From: Pirellulales bacterium
GTDB lineage: Bacteria; Planctomycetota; Planctomycetia; Pirellulales; Thermoguttaceae
DNA length: 45,521 nucleotides
Reading direction: 5' to 3'
Assembly (NCBI GenBank): GCA_016935315.1
Contig: JAFGRD010000165.1
Span: forward strand, 1 to 45,521
In this document: positions 9,525 through 16,917 of the stretch, one piece after another
Layout: each line of letters begins with the position of its first letter
How positions within the stretch are numbered: the stretch's first letter is position 1
Position numbers and translations under genes: made by a program
Notes under the pieces: generated by a model
The model's input: the letters and a program-made list of their open reading frames with translations, nothing else
What the model was told of the DNA's origin: nothing
Database searches by the model: none

Positions 9525-10973
9525 GTGAACAGCGACCGTGCAGGCAACTGGTGGGCGCGGCCCTGTGGCGGCCGCGAGGTCCTCGTGCTGGCGTTGCCGC
9601 TGGTAATCTCCACCGCCTCCTGGACGGTGATGAACTTCGTCGACCGCATGTTCCTGCTCTGGTTCTGCGAGGAGGCCATGGCGGCGGCCATGCCGGCCGG
9701 AATGCTCTATTTCACGCTGATCTGCTTCCCGCTCGGCGTAGCGATGTATGTCAACACGTTCGTTGCCCAGTACGAGGGCGCGGGGCGGCCCGGGCGCATC
9801 GGGGCCGTCGTTTGGCAGGGAATCCGGGTGGGCGTGTACGCGATGCCGGTGTTCCTGGCCACGATTCCGCTGGCGCCGTGGATCTTCGCCCTGGCCGGGC
9901 ACGACCCGCAGGTGGCCTGCTTCGAGGTGATCTACTACCAGGTGCTCTGCTTCGGCGCCGTCGGCCAGGTGATCGCGACGTCGATGTCGTCGTTTTTTTC
10001 CGGGCGGGGGCAAACCCGCACGGTGATGGCGGTCGACACGGCGGCCTCGCTGCTGAACGTAGCGCTCGACTACGCGTGGATCTTCGGCCACTGGGGGTTT
10101 CCGTCGCTGGGAATCGAGGGCGCCGCCTGGGCGACGGTGGTTTCGCAATGGTCCCGCGTGGCGATGTACGGCTACGTCATGATGCGGCCGGCCCTGCGTC
10201 AGAAGTACCAACTGATCGCCGCGCGGCGGTTTGACGCCCCGCTGATGCGCCGGCTGCTGCGATACGGCGGCCCGAACGGGCTGCAACTGTTGGTCGAGGT
10301 CTCCGCGTTTTCGCTGTTCATCCTGCTGGTGGGACGGCTGGGAACCAACGCCATGGCAGCCACTACGCTGGCCTTCAACGTCAACAGCGTGGCCTGGGTG
10401 CCCATGCTGGGCATGGGGATCGCGCTGACGACGATGGTCGGCCAGCAGCTCGGCAGGGACCGCCCCGATCTGGCCGCCCGGGCAACCTGGACCTCTTTCT
10501 GCATGGCCCAGGCCTATCTGAGCGTGATGGCCGCGCTCTACGTGACCGTGCCCGATCTGTTCCTGATGGGTCATGCTTCGGGCACCGATCCAGTCGCCTT
10601 TGCCTTATTGCGCGACACGACGGTCGTGCTGCTGCGGTTCGTGGCGGCCTACAGCCTGCTGGACGCGATGAACATCATCTTCGTCCACGCGATCAAGGGC
10701 GCCGGCGACACGCGGTTCATCCTGATCGTCAGCAGCGTGACCGCGCCGCTGCCGGTTACGGCCACCTGGTTGGGCGTTGCGCGTCTCGGCCTGGGGTTGA
10801 TCTGGTGCTGGCTGGTCATCACGGCCTGGATCTGCGCGCTGGGAGTGATTTACCTGGTCCGATTCCTGCAAGGCCGCTGGCGCCAGATGCGGGTGATCGA
10901 GCCGGAGTTGCTTCCGCTGCCCGCCCCCTGTGGTGAGGAGGCCGCCGTGGAAGCGACCGTCTTGCCCGTGTGA
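9525..10973 (+). CDS. MATE-family efflux transporter
   Basis: From the GTG at 9525 the product has 482 aa, the normal MATE length, with about 12 hydrophobic segments arranged as two six-helix halves. Recognisable family features include REVLVLALPLVISTASWTVMNFVDRMFL near the N-terminus, GxxxxxxALDYAWIFGHWGFPSLGIEGAAWATV in the first half, and the matching NIIFVHAIKGAGDTRF in the second half. MATE proteins export cationic drugs or metabolites using sodium or proton gradients in the inner membrane; the substrate cannot be read here. An upstream ATG at 9423 is in frame but would add 34 residues made mostly from the 16-bp tandem repeat, so GTG was preferred. The gene stands alone. Confidence 0.92.
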   Translation: MNSDRAGNWWARPCGGREVLVLALPLVISTASWTVMNFVDRMFLLWFCEEAMAAAMPAGMLYFTLICFPLGVAMYVNTFVAQYEGAGRPGRIGAVVWQGIRVGVYAMPVFLATIPLAPWIFALAGHDPQVACFEVIYYQVLCFGAVGQVIATSMSSFFSGRGQTRTVMAVDTAASLLNVALDYAWIFGHWGFPSLGIEGAAWATVVSQWSRVAMYGYVMMRPALRQKYQLIAARRFDAPLMRRLLRYGGPNGLQLLVEVSAFSLFILLVGRLGTNAMAATTLAFNVNSVAWVPMLGMGIALTTMVGQQLGRDRPDLAARATWTSFCMAQAYLSVMAALYVTVPDLFLMGHASGTDPVAFALLRDTTVVLLRFVAAYSLLDAMNIIFVHAIKGAGDTRFILIVSSVTAPLPVTATWLGVARLGLGLIWCWLVITAWICALGVIYLVRFLQGRWRQMRVIEPELLPLPAPCGEEAAVEATVLPV

Positions 10974-10987
10974 GCGGCAAGCCGGCG

Positions 10988-11017
10988 TTGACATCCCCCG
11001 CTCGCGCGACCTACAAT
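10988..11017 (+). promoter_or_regulatory. sigma70-like promoter upstream of the POT transporter
   Basis: TTGACA (10988-10993, perfect -35), an 18-base spacer and TACAAT (11012-11017, 5/6 -10) form the best housekeeping promoter match noticed in the window. It begins 15 bp after the MATE stop codon and lies 112 bp before the preferred start of the POT gene. Confidence 0.6.
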
Positions 11018-11128
11018 GTGGAATCGGCCACTACAAGCCCGGCTTAGGTGGCTTTTTTTCTAGCAGTGACGGCGTCGTCTACGGCCGTCGAGTCGGGCAT
11101 TCCGCCATTGTCAGGTACTTGGACATCC

Positions 11129-13756
11129 ATGAGCAGCAGCCAAATCCAGACACAGTCGTCGACCCTGCTCGGCCATCCCACCGGTCTGTTTACCCTGTTC
11201 TTCGCCGAGATGTGGGAGCGGTTTTCCTACTACGGGATGCGAGCGCTGCTGGTCTTCTACATGATCAAGGGGTTCCTCGGCTACAGCGACAACGACGCCT
11301 ATGCGGTCTACGGCGCCTATACGGCGCTGGTGTACGCCACGCCTTTCATTGGCGGCATGCTGGCCGACCATTTGTTGGGCGCGCGGCGTGCCGTAGTGCT
11401 GGGCGGCTTGCTGATGGCCGCCGGGCACCTGGCCATGACCGTGGAAAACGAGACTGTCTTCTTCATCGCCCTGGCGCTGCTGATCTGCGGCAACGGCTTC
11501 TTCAAGCCGAACATCTCCACGATCGTCGGCGGCCTCTACCCGAAAGGGAGCGCCAAGAAGGACACCGGTTTCACGATCTTCTACATGGGCATCAACCTGG
11601 GGGCCGCCATGTCGCCGATCCTTTGCGGCTACATCGGCGAGACCTACGGCTGGCACTATGGTTTTGGCCTGGCCACGGTGGGGATGCTTATCGGCGTCGC
11701 CGTGTTTGTCGCTCCCACGCGGCTGACACAGTTGTTGATCCTCGGCGGTGCGCTCAGCACGGCGATCGCGATGCCCATGCTGCAAGATACGCTGTTGCAG
11801 CTTGCCGTGCGCATCTTCATGGCGCTGGCACTGGCGGTTGCAGGGGTGATCGCCTTTGCAGCCCTGGGACGCGGAGGGCTGCCCGAACGAGCGGGGACGG
11901 CGCCGTCCGAGAAACGGCTGACGGACCCGGCGCTGCCGAAGTTGCGGGAGAACATCGTCTCCTACTATCTGGCAATCATCGCGGCCATCTTCATCCTGCA
12001 GCACGTGACCGCACCGTCGTCGCTGGAGGCCTGGATGCTTGCCGGCCTCGGGGGCGTCGCCATCGTGTTGCCTTGGGTCTCGGCCAGAAGCGCGGTCTAC
12101 GTCGGCGTGGCCGGAGCAATTCCCACCATCGTCCTGCTTGTGCGGCGCAGCGAAGTCGCCGGGCTCTTGCTGCTGGGCTTCGGCGCGCTCGCCTTCGGCT
12201 CCCTCTTGCGGGAAGCCCTTCGCGCCAACAAGATCGAACGCGAGCGGATGTACGTGGTGCTGATCCTGATGTTCTTCTCGATGCTCTTCTGGGCCTTCTT
12301 CGAGCAGGCGGGCAGCTCGGTGAACAACTTCACCGATCGCAATATCGACCGCGTCTTCGAGCAGCGCACGATTGCCGAGGAGGAGGTTGGCTCGATGCTT
12401 ACCTTCCGCGTGCCGCCCAGGGTCGATCGCGCAAAGAACCCCCGGCTTGCCGACCTGCCGTTGCTCTCGCAGGAGCAACTCGGTTACCGGTGCGACGACG
12501 AGGTGTTCGATCGCATCGACCGCGCCAAGCAACGACAGGACGCGGAGAAGGGGCAGACAACCGAGAAATCGGACCAAACCGGCCCGGACGAGCAGTGGCT
12601 GCCGCGACTGACCCAGGCCATCGAAACACTGTTGAAAGAAAAGAAGGAGGACCCGCCGGAGCTCGAGTCCGACAAGCAGGTCGTCTCCGTGTCGGTCTCT
12701 CCGCCGAAGATCCTCGAAGACGGCGAGCAGAAGCTGGTCTATACGTTCGGCCGAGCCGGTCCCACCACCGAGCCGCTGACGGTCCGTTTCAAAATCTCGG
12801 GCACCGCGAAGGCCAAGGACAACTACACGCAGGCAGGGGCCGCGTCGTATGGGACGGCCTCGGGGACCGTGAAGTTCTCCGCAGGCGTCGAGTCGGCGAC
12901 GCTGACGATCGATCCGCAGCCCGACAACACCGTCGAAGGGAACGAGACCATCGTGCTGACGGTCGTTCCGGGCGCCGGCTACCGGCCGGGCGACCCCAGC
13001 GAGGCCACCGGCACAATCGAAAACGACGACAAGTTCTTCACCATGACGCATCTGGCCATTCTCCGCGACGAAGCGGCCAAGGAAGACGCCGGCGACGAAG
13101 ACAAGACGATCACCTGGACTATCACCCCCGCACACGTCGGGATGGGCGTCGGCGGCGCCGAGATCCCCGCCTCCGAGTTCCAAGCCGCCAACCCGATCTT
13201 CATTCTCCTGTTCGGTCTGGTATTCAGCGGACTGTGGGCCTTCCTGGGCGCGTTGCGCCTCGAGCCCAGCACAGCGGTCAAATTCGCCCTGGGGCTGATG
13301 CAACTCGGTTTGGCGTTCGGTGCTTTCTGGTACGGGGCCCATCTGGCCGCCGACCAGCGCGGCATGGTCGCCATGTTCTGGCTGCTGTTGGGCTACCTGC
13401 TGCAGACGACCGGCGAACTCTGTCTCTCGCCGGTGGGATTGTCGATGGTCACCAAACTCTCACCCACCCGCATCGTCAGCACCGTGATGGGCGCCTGGTT
13501 CCTGGCCACGGCGTTCTCCAACTACCTGGCCGGAATGATCGCCACCTTCACGGGCGTGGTCCACGAAGGGGAAGGCGAGCAGATGATCCCGGCACCCGTC
13601 GATACGGTCCATCTGTACGGTGACGTTTTTGGAGTGATCGCGCTGACGGCCATCGCGTCGGGCCTGATCTGCCTCGCTCTGGCGCCGCTGCTGACGCGAT
13701 GGACGCATCCCGAGATCGATGCGGACGAGGCGACCGGAGAGATGGCCAAGGCGTGA
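11129..13756 (+). CDS. POT-family peptide/H+ symporter with inserted Calx-beta domain
   Basis: From the ATG at 11129 the product has 875 aa, far longer than the usual 450-600 aa of bacterial POT proteins. It carries the family signatures EMWERFSYYGMRALL (residues 27-41), FFKPNIS and FYMGINLGA (about 124-159), and FFEQAGSS (390-397). These inner-membrane transporters import di- and tripeptides with protons. Residues about 405-685 interrupt the carrier between FEQAGSSVNNFTDRN and IPASEFQAANPIFI, which are adjacent in ordinary members. The insert is charged, then contains a Calx-beta-like domain (about 518-634: VSVSPPKILEDGE, GTVKFSAGVESATLTI, DNTVEGNETIVLTV, GTIENDD). By topology of the family this loop faces outside. 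An upstream in-frame ATG at 11048 lies within the leader; 11129 is preferred. A candidate promoter is at 10988. Confidence 0.92.
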   Translation: MSSSQIQTQSSTLLGHPTGLFTLFFAEMWERFSYYGMRALLVFYMIKGFLGYSDNDAYAVYGAYTALVYATPFIGGMLADHLLGARRAVVLGGLLMAAGHLAMTVENETVFFIALALLICGNGFFKPNISTIVGGLYPKGSAKKDTGFTIFYMGINLGAAMSPILCGYIGETYGWHYGFGLATVGMLIGVAVFVAPTRLTQLLILGGALSTAIAMPMLQDTLLQLAVRIFMALALAVAGVIAFAALGRGGLPERAGTAPSEKRLTDPALPKLRENIVSYYLAIIAAIFILQHVTAPSSLEAWMLAGLGGVAIVLPWVSARSAVYVGVAGAIPTIVLLVRRSEVAGLLLLGFGALAFGSLLREALRANKIERERMYVVLILMFFSMLFWAFFEQAGSSVNNFTDRNIDRVFEQRTIAEEEVGSMLTFRVPPRVDRAKNPRLADLPLLSQEQLGYRCDDEVFDRIDRAKQRQDAEKGQTTEKSDQTGPDEQWLPRLTQAIETLLKEKKEDPPELESDKQVVSVSVSPPKILEDGEQKLVYTFGRAGPTTEPLTVRFKISGTAKAKDNYTQAGAASYGTASGTVKFSAGVESATLTIDPQPDNTVEGNETIVLTVVPGAGYRPGDPSEATGTIENDDKFFTMTHLAILRDEAAKEDAGDEDKTITWTITPAHVGMGVGGAEIPASEFQAANPIFILLFGLVFSGLWAFLGALRLEPSTAVKFALGLMQLGLAFGAFWYGAHLAADQRGMVAMFWLLLGYLLQTTGELCLSPVGLSMVTKLSPTRIVSTVMGAWFLATAFSNYLAGMIATFTGVVHEGEGEQMIPAPVDTVHLYGDVFGVIALTAIASGLICLALAPLLTRWTHPEIDADEATGEMAKA

Positions 13757-13759
13757 TCC

Positions 13760-13834
13760 GAGCGGGGCTGGAACGGGAAAGCGTTTGCGCCGCCTTTCCA
13801 GCCATGCGAATGCCCAACCTATTCTCTTGCGAGC
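13760..13834 (+). repeat. dispersed repeat family, copy 2
   Basis: This is homologous to 9264-9338. The hairpin here uses different arms, GGCTGGA (13766-13772) and TCCAGCC (13797-13803), so base pairing rather than sequence is preserved. The tail GAATGCCCAACCTATTCTC is shared. It starts 4 bp after the POT stop and precedes the convergent CinA/NadD-like gene, a position suited to a bidirectional terminator. Confidence 0.65.
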
Positions 13835-13836
13835 CC

Positions 13837-14952
13837 TTACCAGCGCCCCGACCTGCGGATCGCGGTCGACGACACATCTTCGCGAAATCGGGCGGCCGGG
13901 ACTTCGCGGCAGATGGCTCTTAACGGTTCGGGCAAATCGAGATCGCAAAGGCGGACAAAACCCGTGCCGACGTCGCGGCCGAAGACCAGGAAGCGACAAC
14001 CCCGCTCGGCGATCCGTTGCAGCGCGGCCCGACAGGCGACCGGGTCCTCGGCGTAGTAGCGAGGGTCGGCGATTCGCCGCAGCGTGTCGGCACCGACGAG
14101 AAACACCGCACCGGGAAACAACCGCGATTTCTCCTCGAACGTCGCCGCCCGCGTCAACAGCACCGGCTGGTCCGACGCAAACTGTTTCGTCCGCCGCTCG
14201 ATCTCGAAATAGTCCAGCGGCGGCTTATCGACGTTGACGATCGAAATCTCCGGGGCGATCGGCGTTTCCAGCATTTCCCGGGCGATCTCCATCATGCGGC
14301 GGTGGCCGACGTGCATCGGGTTGAACGCGCCGGGAAAGAGCACACTGGCCGGTTTGCCGCCTTGGACAATGACGTCCTTTCTGCCGAGCAACAGATTCTG
14401 CCAAGGCTTTGGGGCAACCGTTTCGGTCGGCTCGACCTGCTCGTCCCCGCACAGATCCAGCGGCAGCCGTTGCGACAAACCGCACGCCTCGGCCACGGCG
14501 TTGAGCACCAGCCGGGAGACCACGGCCTCCTCCTCGGCCCGGCTGCGGCGCCCCTTCTCCAACTGCAGCGACCAGGTGGCGGTCCGCGAGACTGATTGCA
14601 GCGCCACGTGGGCGCGATGCGGTCCGCGCTTCGGCCGATCGGTAGCCAACCCGGCCGTACAGGCCAGTCCGACGGGCGACGATTCCGGTGCGTACTCGTA
14701 CGCGCGGCCAAAGGCGGCCATGGCCATCGCCCGGGCGGCCCGCGGCGAACAGAACCCGTCGGGGCGCCCGCCGATCAGCGAAATCATGGCCGGCTCCGAG
14801 TAGGGGACCATCGCTTCGAGCACGGTGCGCGATGCCCCGGGCATTTCGAGCAATGCGGCCAGGGCACGGCTTCCTCCGCCGGAGACGGCCAGCACCAGCC
14901 GGACGGGCGAGGCATGGATCTGGCCGACGAGTTGTTCGGTAGAGATATCCAC
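13837..14952 (-). CDS. CinA-like/NadD-like nucleotidyltransferase fusion
   Basis: The N-terminal part (residues 1-165) resembles the CinA C-terminal (PncC, NMN deamidase) fold: LAVSGGGS aligns with AESCTGG, MPGASRTVLEAMVPYS with the helix before YSNEAK, and GLACTAGLATDRPKRG with the glycine-rich loop. The catalytic serine seems kept (S24), but the lysine of YSNEAK is a methionine (M56). The C-terminal part (200-368) is a nicotinate-mononucleotide adenylyltransferase-like domain with GAFNPMHVGH (208-217) and SSTAIR (361-366). PncC and NadD catalyse consecutive NAD-salvage steps, so a fused salvage protein is attractive, but loss of the lysine makes the first activity uncertain. It is convergent with the POT gene, ending 80 bp from its stop. 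Confidence 0.82.
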   Translation of the reverse strand: MDISTEQLVGQIHASPVRLVLAVSGGGSRALAALLEMPGASRTVLEAMVPYSEPAMISLIGGRPDGFCSPRAARAMAMAAFGRAYEYAPESSPVGLACTAGLATDRPKRGPHRAHVALQSVSRTATWSLQLEKGRRSRAEEEAVVSRLVLNAVAEACGLSQRLPLDLCGDEQVEPTETVAPKPWQNLLLGRKDVIVQGGKPASVLFPGAFNPMHVGHRRMMEIAREMLETPIAPEISIVNVDKPPLDYFEIERRTKQFASDQPVLLTRAATFEEKSRLFPGAVFLVGADTLRRIADPRYYAEDPVACRAALQRIAERGCRFLVFGRDVGTGFVRLCDLDLPEPLRAICREVPAARFREDVSSTAIRRSGRW

Positions 14953-15347
14953 TATTTCAGGGGGAATCCATAGGCTTGTCGCAGTGGTGAGGCAGCCGGT
15001 TCGCCACGGTCAGACTTTCCATGACCAGACTGGCTTTCCATGACCAGACTGGCTTTCCATGACCAACTTGGTTTTCCATGACCAACCTGGTCGGCATTCT
15101 AGCGAAAACTGGCCGAAATTCCAGCACCGAAAAAGGCCGCAGTCTCCGGCAGACGCGCCATGTTCCGATGGTCCTCGGCGCGGCAGACGCGCTCTGTTGC
15201 TCCGGGGAGAAGATTTTCCCGGAACTTCTCAAGATCCACACGGCGCCCGCGAAATACCCTACGGAGGCTCATCAGGCCCGAGCCGACTGGGCCATCCAGA
15301 ACATCGAGACAGTTCCCTTTCACACAGGTTTTTTGGAGGACACGGTC
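14953..15347. other. intergenic region with 19-bp tandem array
   Basis: The 395-bp divergent gap between the fusion gene and the kinase cluster contains a 19-bp tandem array (15016-15091). An in-frame extension of the coiled-coil gene back to 15078 is open but shows no conserved-looking protein. The gap must also hold the cluster's promoter; no convincing -35/-10 pair was picked out. Confidence 0.5.
15016..15091. repeat. 19-bp tandem repeat, four units
   Basis: TTTCCATGACCAGACTGGC is repeated exactly twice (15016-15053) and then twice with changes at three or four positions (15054-15091, TTTCCATGACCAACTTGGT type). Each unit contains ATGACCA followed by a CTGG/TTGG half, making an interrupted GACCA/TGG dyad. 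The array sits about 260 bp upstream of the signalling cluster's first gene and could hold a series of binding sites. Confidence 0.9.
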
Positions 15348-16154
15348 ATGATCAAGAAGATGATCATTGTCGCCGGAGTGTTTGTCATGTTGGGAGTCCT
15401 GCTGTTCGGCACCAGTGCCGTCAGCTACGTACGGACGTCCGCCGGATACGTCACCGAATCAGTCGGTGATATGGTACCGATCCAGTTCGAGATCGAACGG
15501 GCAAGGGGGATGATCAAGGACTTGGTTCCCGAGGTTCGTAAGAACATGCATCTGATTGCCAAGGAGGAAGTCCGAGTCAATCGTCTGAAGGAGCAGATCG
15601 ATCAGGCCGAGGCCACGCTCCAGACGGAAGAAGGCCGGATGATGCGGCTGAAGTCGGACCTGGAGACCGCCCAGAGCGTGTACCAGTATGCGGGCCGCAG
15701 CTACTCGTACGACCAGGTCAAGACGGATCTGGCCAACCGGCTGAAGCGTTACAAAACGAGCGACGACACGCTTAGCAGTTGGCAGCAGATGTACGAGGCG
15801 CGGCAACGCAGCCTGGAGGCCGCCCGGCAGAAGCTCGAAGGCATGCTGGCTTCCAAGCGGCAATTGGAGGTCGCGGTGGAGAACCTGGAGGCCCGGCTGC
15901 AAATGGTCGAGGCGGCCAAGGCGACCAGTGAGTACCAGTTCGACGACAGCCGACTGGGCCAGGTCAAGGAGTTGGTCTCCAACTTGCAGAACCGCCTGGA
16001 AGTTGCCAGCAATCTCGTTGCCGCGGAGGCACGATTCCATGACGAGATTCCGCTGGACGAGCCGGCCACGGAAGACATCATCGAGCAGGTCACGCAGTAT
16101 TTCGAGGAGCACCGGCAGCACCAACCCTCTGCGGAAGAGATCGTGTTGGACTAA
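15348..16154 (+). CDS. membrane-anchored coiled-coil protein, first gene of signalling cluster
   Basis: The 268-aa product has one N-terminal membrane segment (about residues 4-28, MIIVAGVFVMLGVLLFGTSA) followed by an almost continuous helical region rich in E, K, Q, R and L with heptad spacing (about 50-240), so a long coiled coil is expected. It recalls PspA-type or other stress coiled-coil proteins, but no family was recognised with confidence. The start is set by GGAGGA at 15335-15340, 7 bp before the ATG; a longer open frame from 15078 is not supported. It is the promoter-proximal gene of the co-directional run with FHA, kinase, membrane and sigma-factor genes. Confidence 0.8.
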   Translation: MIKKMIIVAGVFVMLGVLLFGTSAVSYVRTSAGYVTESVGDMVPIQFEIERARGMIKDLVPEVRKNMHLIAKEEVRVNRLKEQIDQAEATLQTEEGRMMRLKSDLETAQSVYQYAGRSYSYDQVKTDLANRLKRYKTSDDTLSSWQQMYEARQRSLEAARQKLEGMLASKRQLEVAVENLEARLQMVEAAKATSEYQFDDSRLGQVKELVSNLQNRLEVASNLVAAEARFHDEIPLDEPATEDIIEQVTQYFEEHRQHQPSAEEIVLD

Positions 16155-16203
16155 GCGGTGCTTTCCACACCAGCTATGGCCCCTAGCCGACGATCTGGAT
16201 ACG

Positions 16204-16857
16204 ATGTTCAAGCTGGAACCCAGACTGCGGGGATTGACTGCGATGGACTACCGCGGCTCGCAACAGTTTGACAAGTTCATGTTGTGGATCGACGCGGTGG
16301 GCGGGTTCTGGGTCTGTCTGGGCGACAAGGTTACGCTCGGTCAGCCCACGGCCTGCGGCACGGTCGATGTGCCCATCCTCGCCGACATTTCCAGCCGGCA
16401 CGCCCGGATCCGGCGCGACGGCGAAGGTTACCTGATCGAGGCAATTCGCGAGGTGCAGGTGGACGGCCTGGAGGTCGAGAAGATGGCCGCGTTGAGCGAC
16501 GGGAGCAGGATCACGCTGGGCGAGGGCGTGCGGTTGGCATTCCGTCGCCCCCATGCGTTAAGTGCGACGGCGCGGCTCGATTTCGCCAGCCACCACCGCA
16601 CCCAGCCCTCGGCCGACGCGGTCTTGCTGATGGCCGACTCGTGCGTGCTGGGGCCAAAGTCCTCCAGCCACGTGGTTTGCCGCGAATGGGACGAGGAAGT
16701 GATCTTGTACCGTCACGACGAGCAGCTCTACTGCCGCACGAAGGCAGCGCTGACCATCGACGGGGTCCGGTATCAGGGCAGAGGCCGAATTACGGTGAAT
16801 TCCCATATCGAAGGAGAAGGGTTTTCGCTTAGCTTGGAGGGAATTCGACATTCATAG
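16204..16857 (+). CDS. FHA-domain protein
   Basis: The 217-aa protein contains an FHA-like phosphothreonine-binding domain at about 25-105: VTLGQP takes the place of the usual GR pair, ISSRHARI supplies the conserved SxxH, and VQVDG corresponds to the NG turn, followed by a DGSRITLGE strand. The C-terminal part (about 110-217) is a second beta-rich segment repeating a similar layout (CVLGPKSSSHVV, LTIDGVRYQGRGRI), possibly a degenerate second FHA fold. FHA proteins bind partners phosphorylated by Ser/Thr kinases; the next gene encodes such a kinase. ATG 16204 was used; ATG 16243 with a GGGGA upstream is an alternative that would remove 13 residues. Confidence 0.85.
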   Translation: MFKLEPRLRGLTAMDYRGSQQFDKFMLWIDAVGGFWVCLGDKVTLGQPTACGTVDVPILADISSRHARIRRDGEGYLIEAIREVQVDGLEVEKMAALSDGSRITLGEGVRLAFRRPHALSATARLDFASHHRTQPSADAVLLMADSCVLGPKSSSHVVCREWDEEVILYRHDEQLYCRTKAALTIDGVRYQGRGRITVNSHIEGEGFSLSLEGIRHS

Positions 16858-16917
16858 GCCCCCCAGGGAACTCTGGGTACGAGCCAGTCGTCCGTGATAC
16901 AATAGGAGAGCGGACCG

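Noticed and set aside
10930-13623. 897-residue open frame overlapping the POT gene in another frame
   Set aside because: It is Arg/Gly/His-rich shadow sequence, whereas the POT frame has transporter signatures throughout.
15078-15347. N-terminal extension of the coiled-coil gene
   Set aside because: The extension lies in a tandem repeat and lacks conserved character; GGAGGA sits right before ATG 15348.
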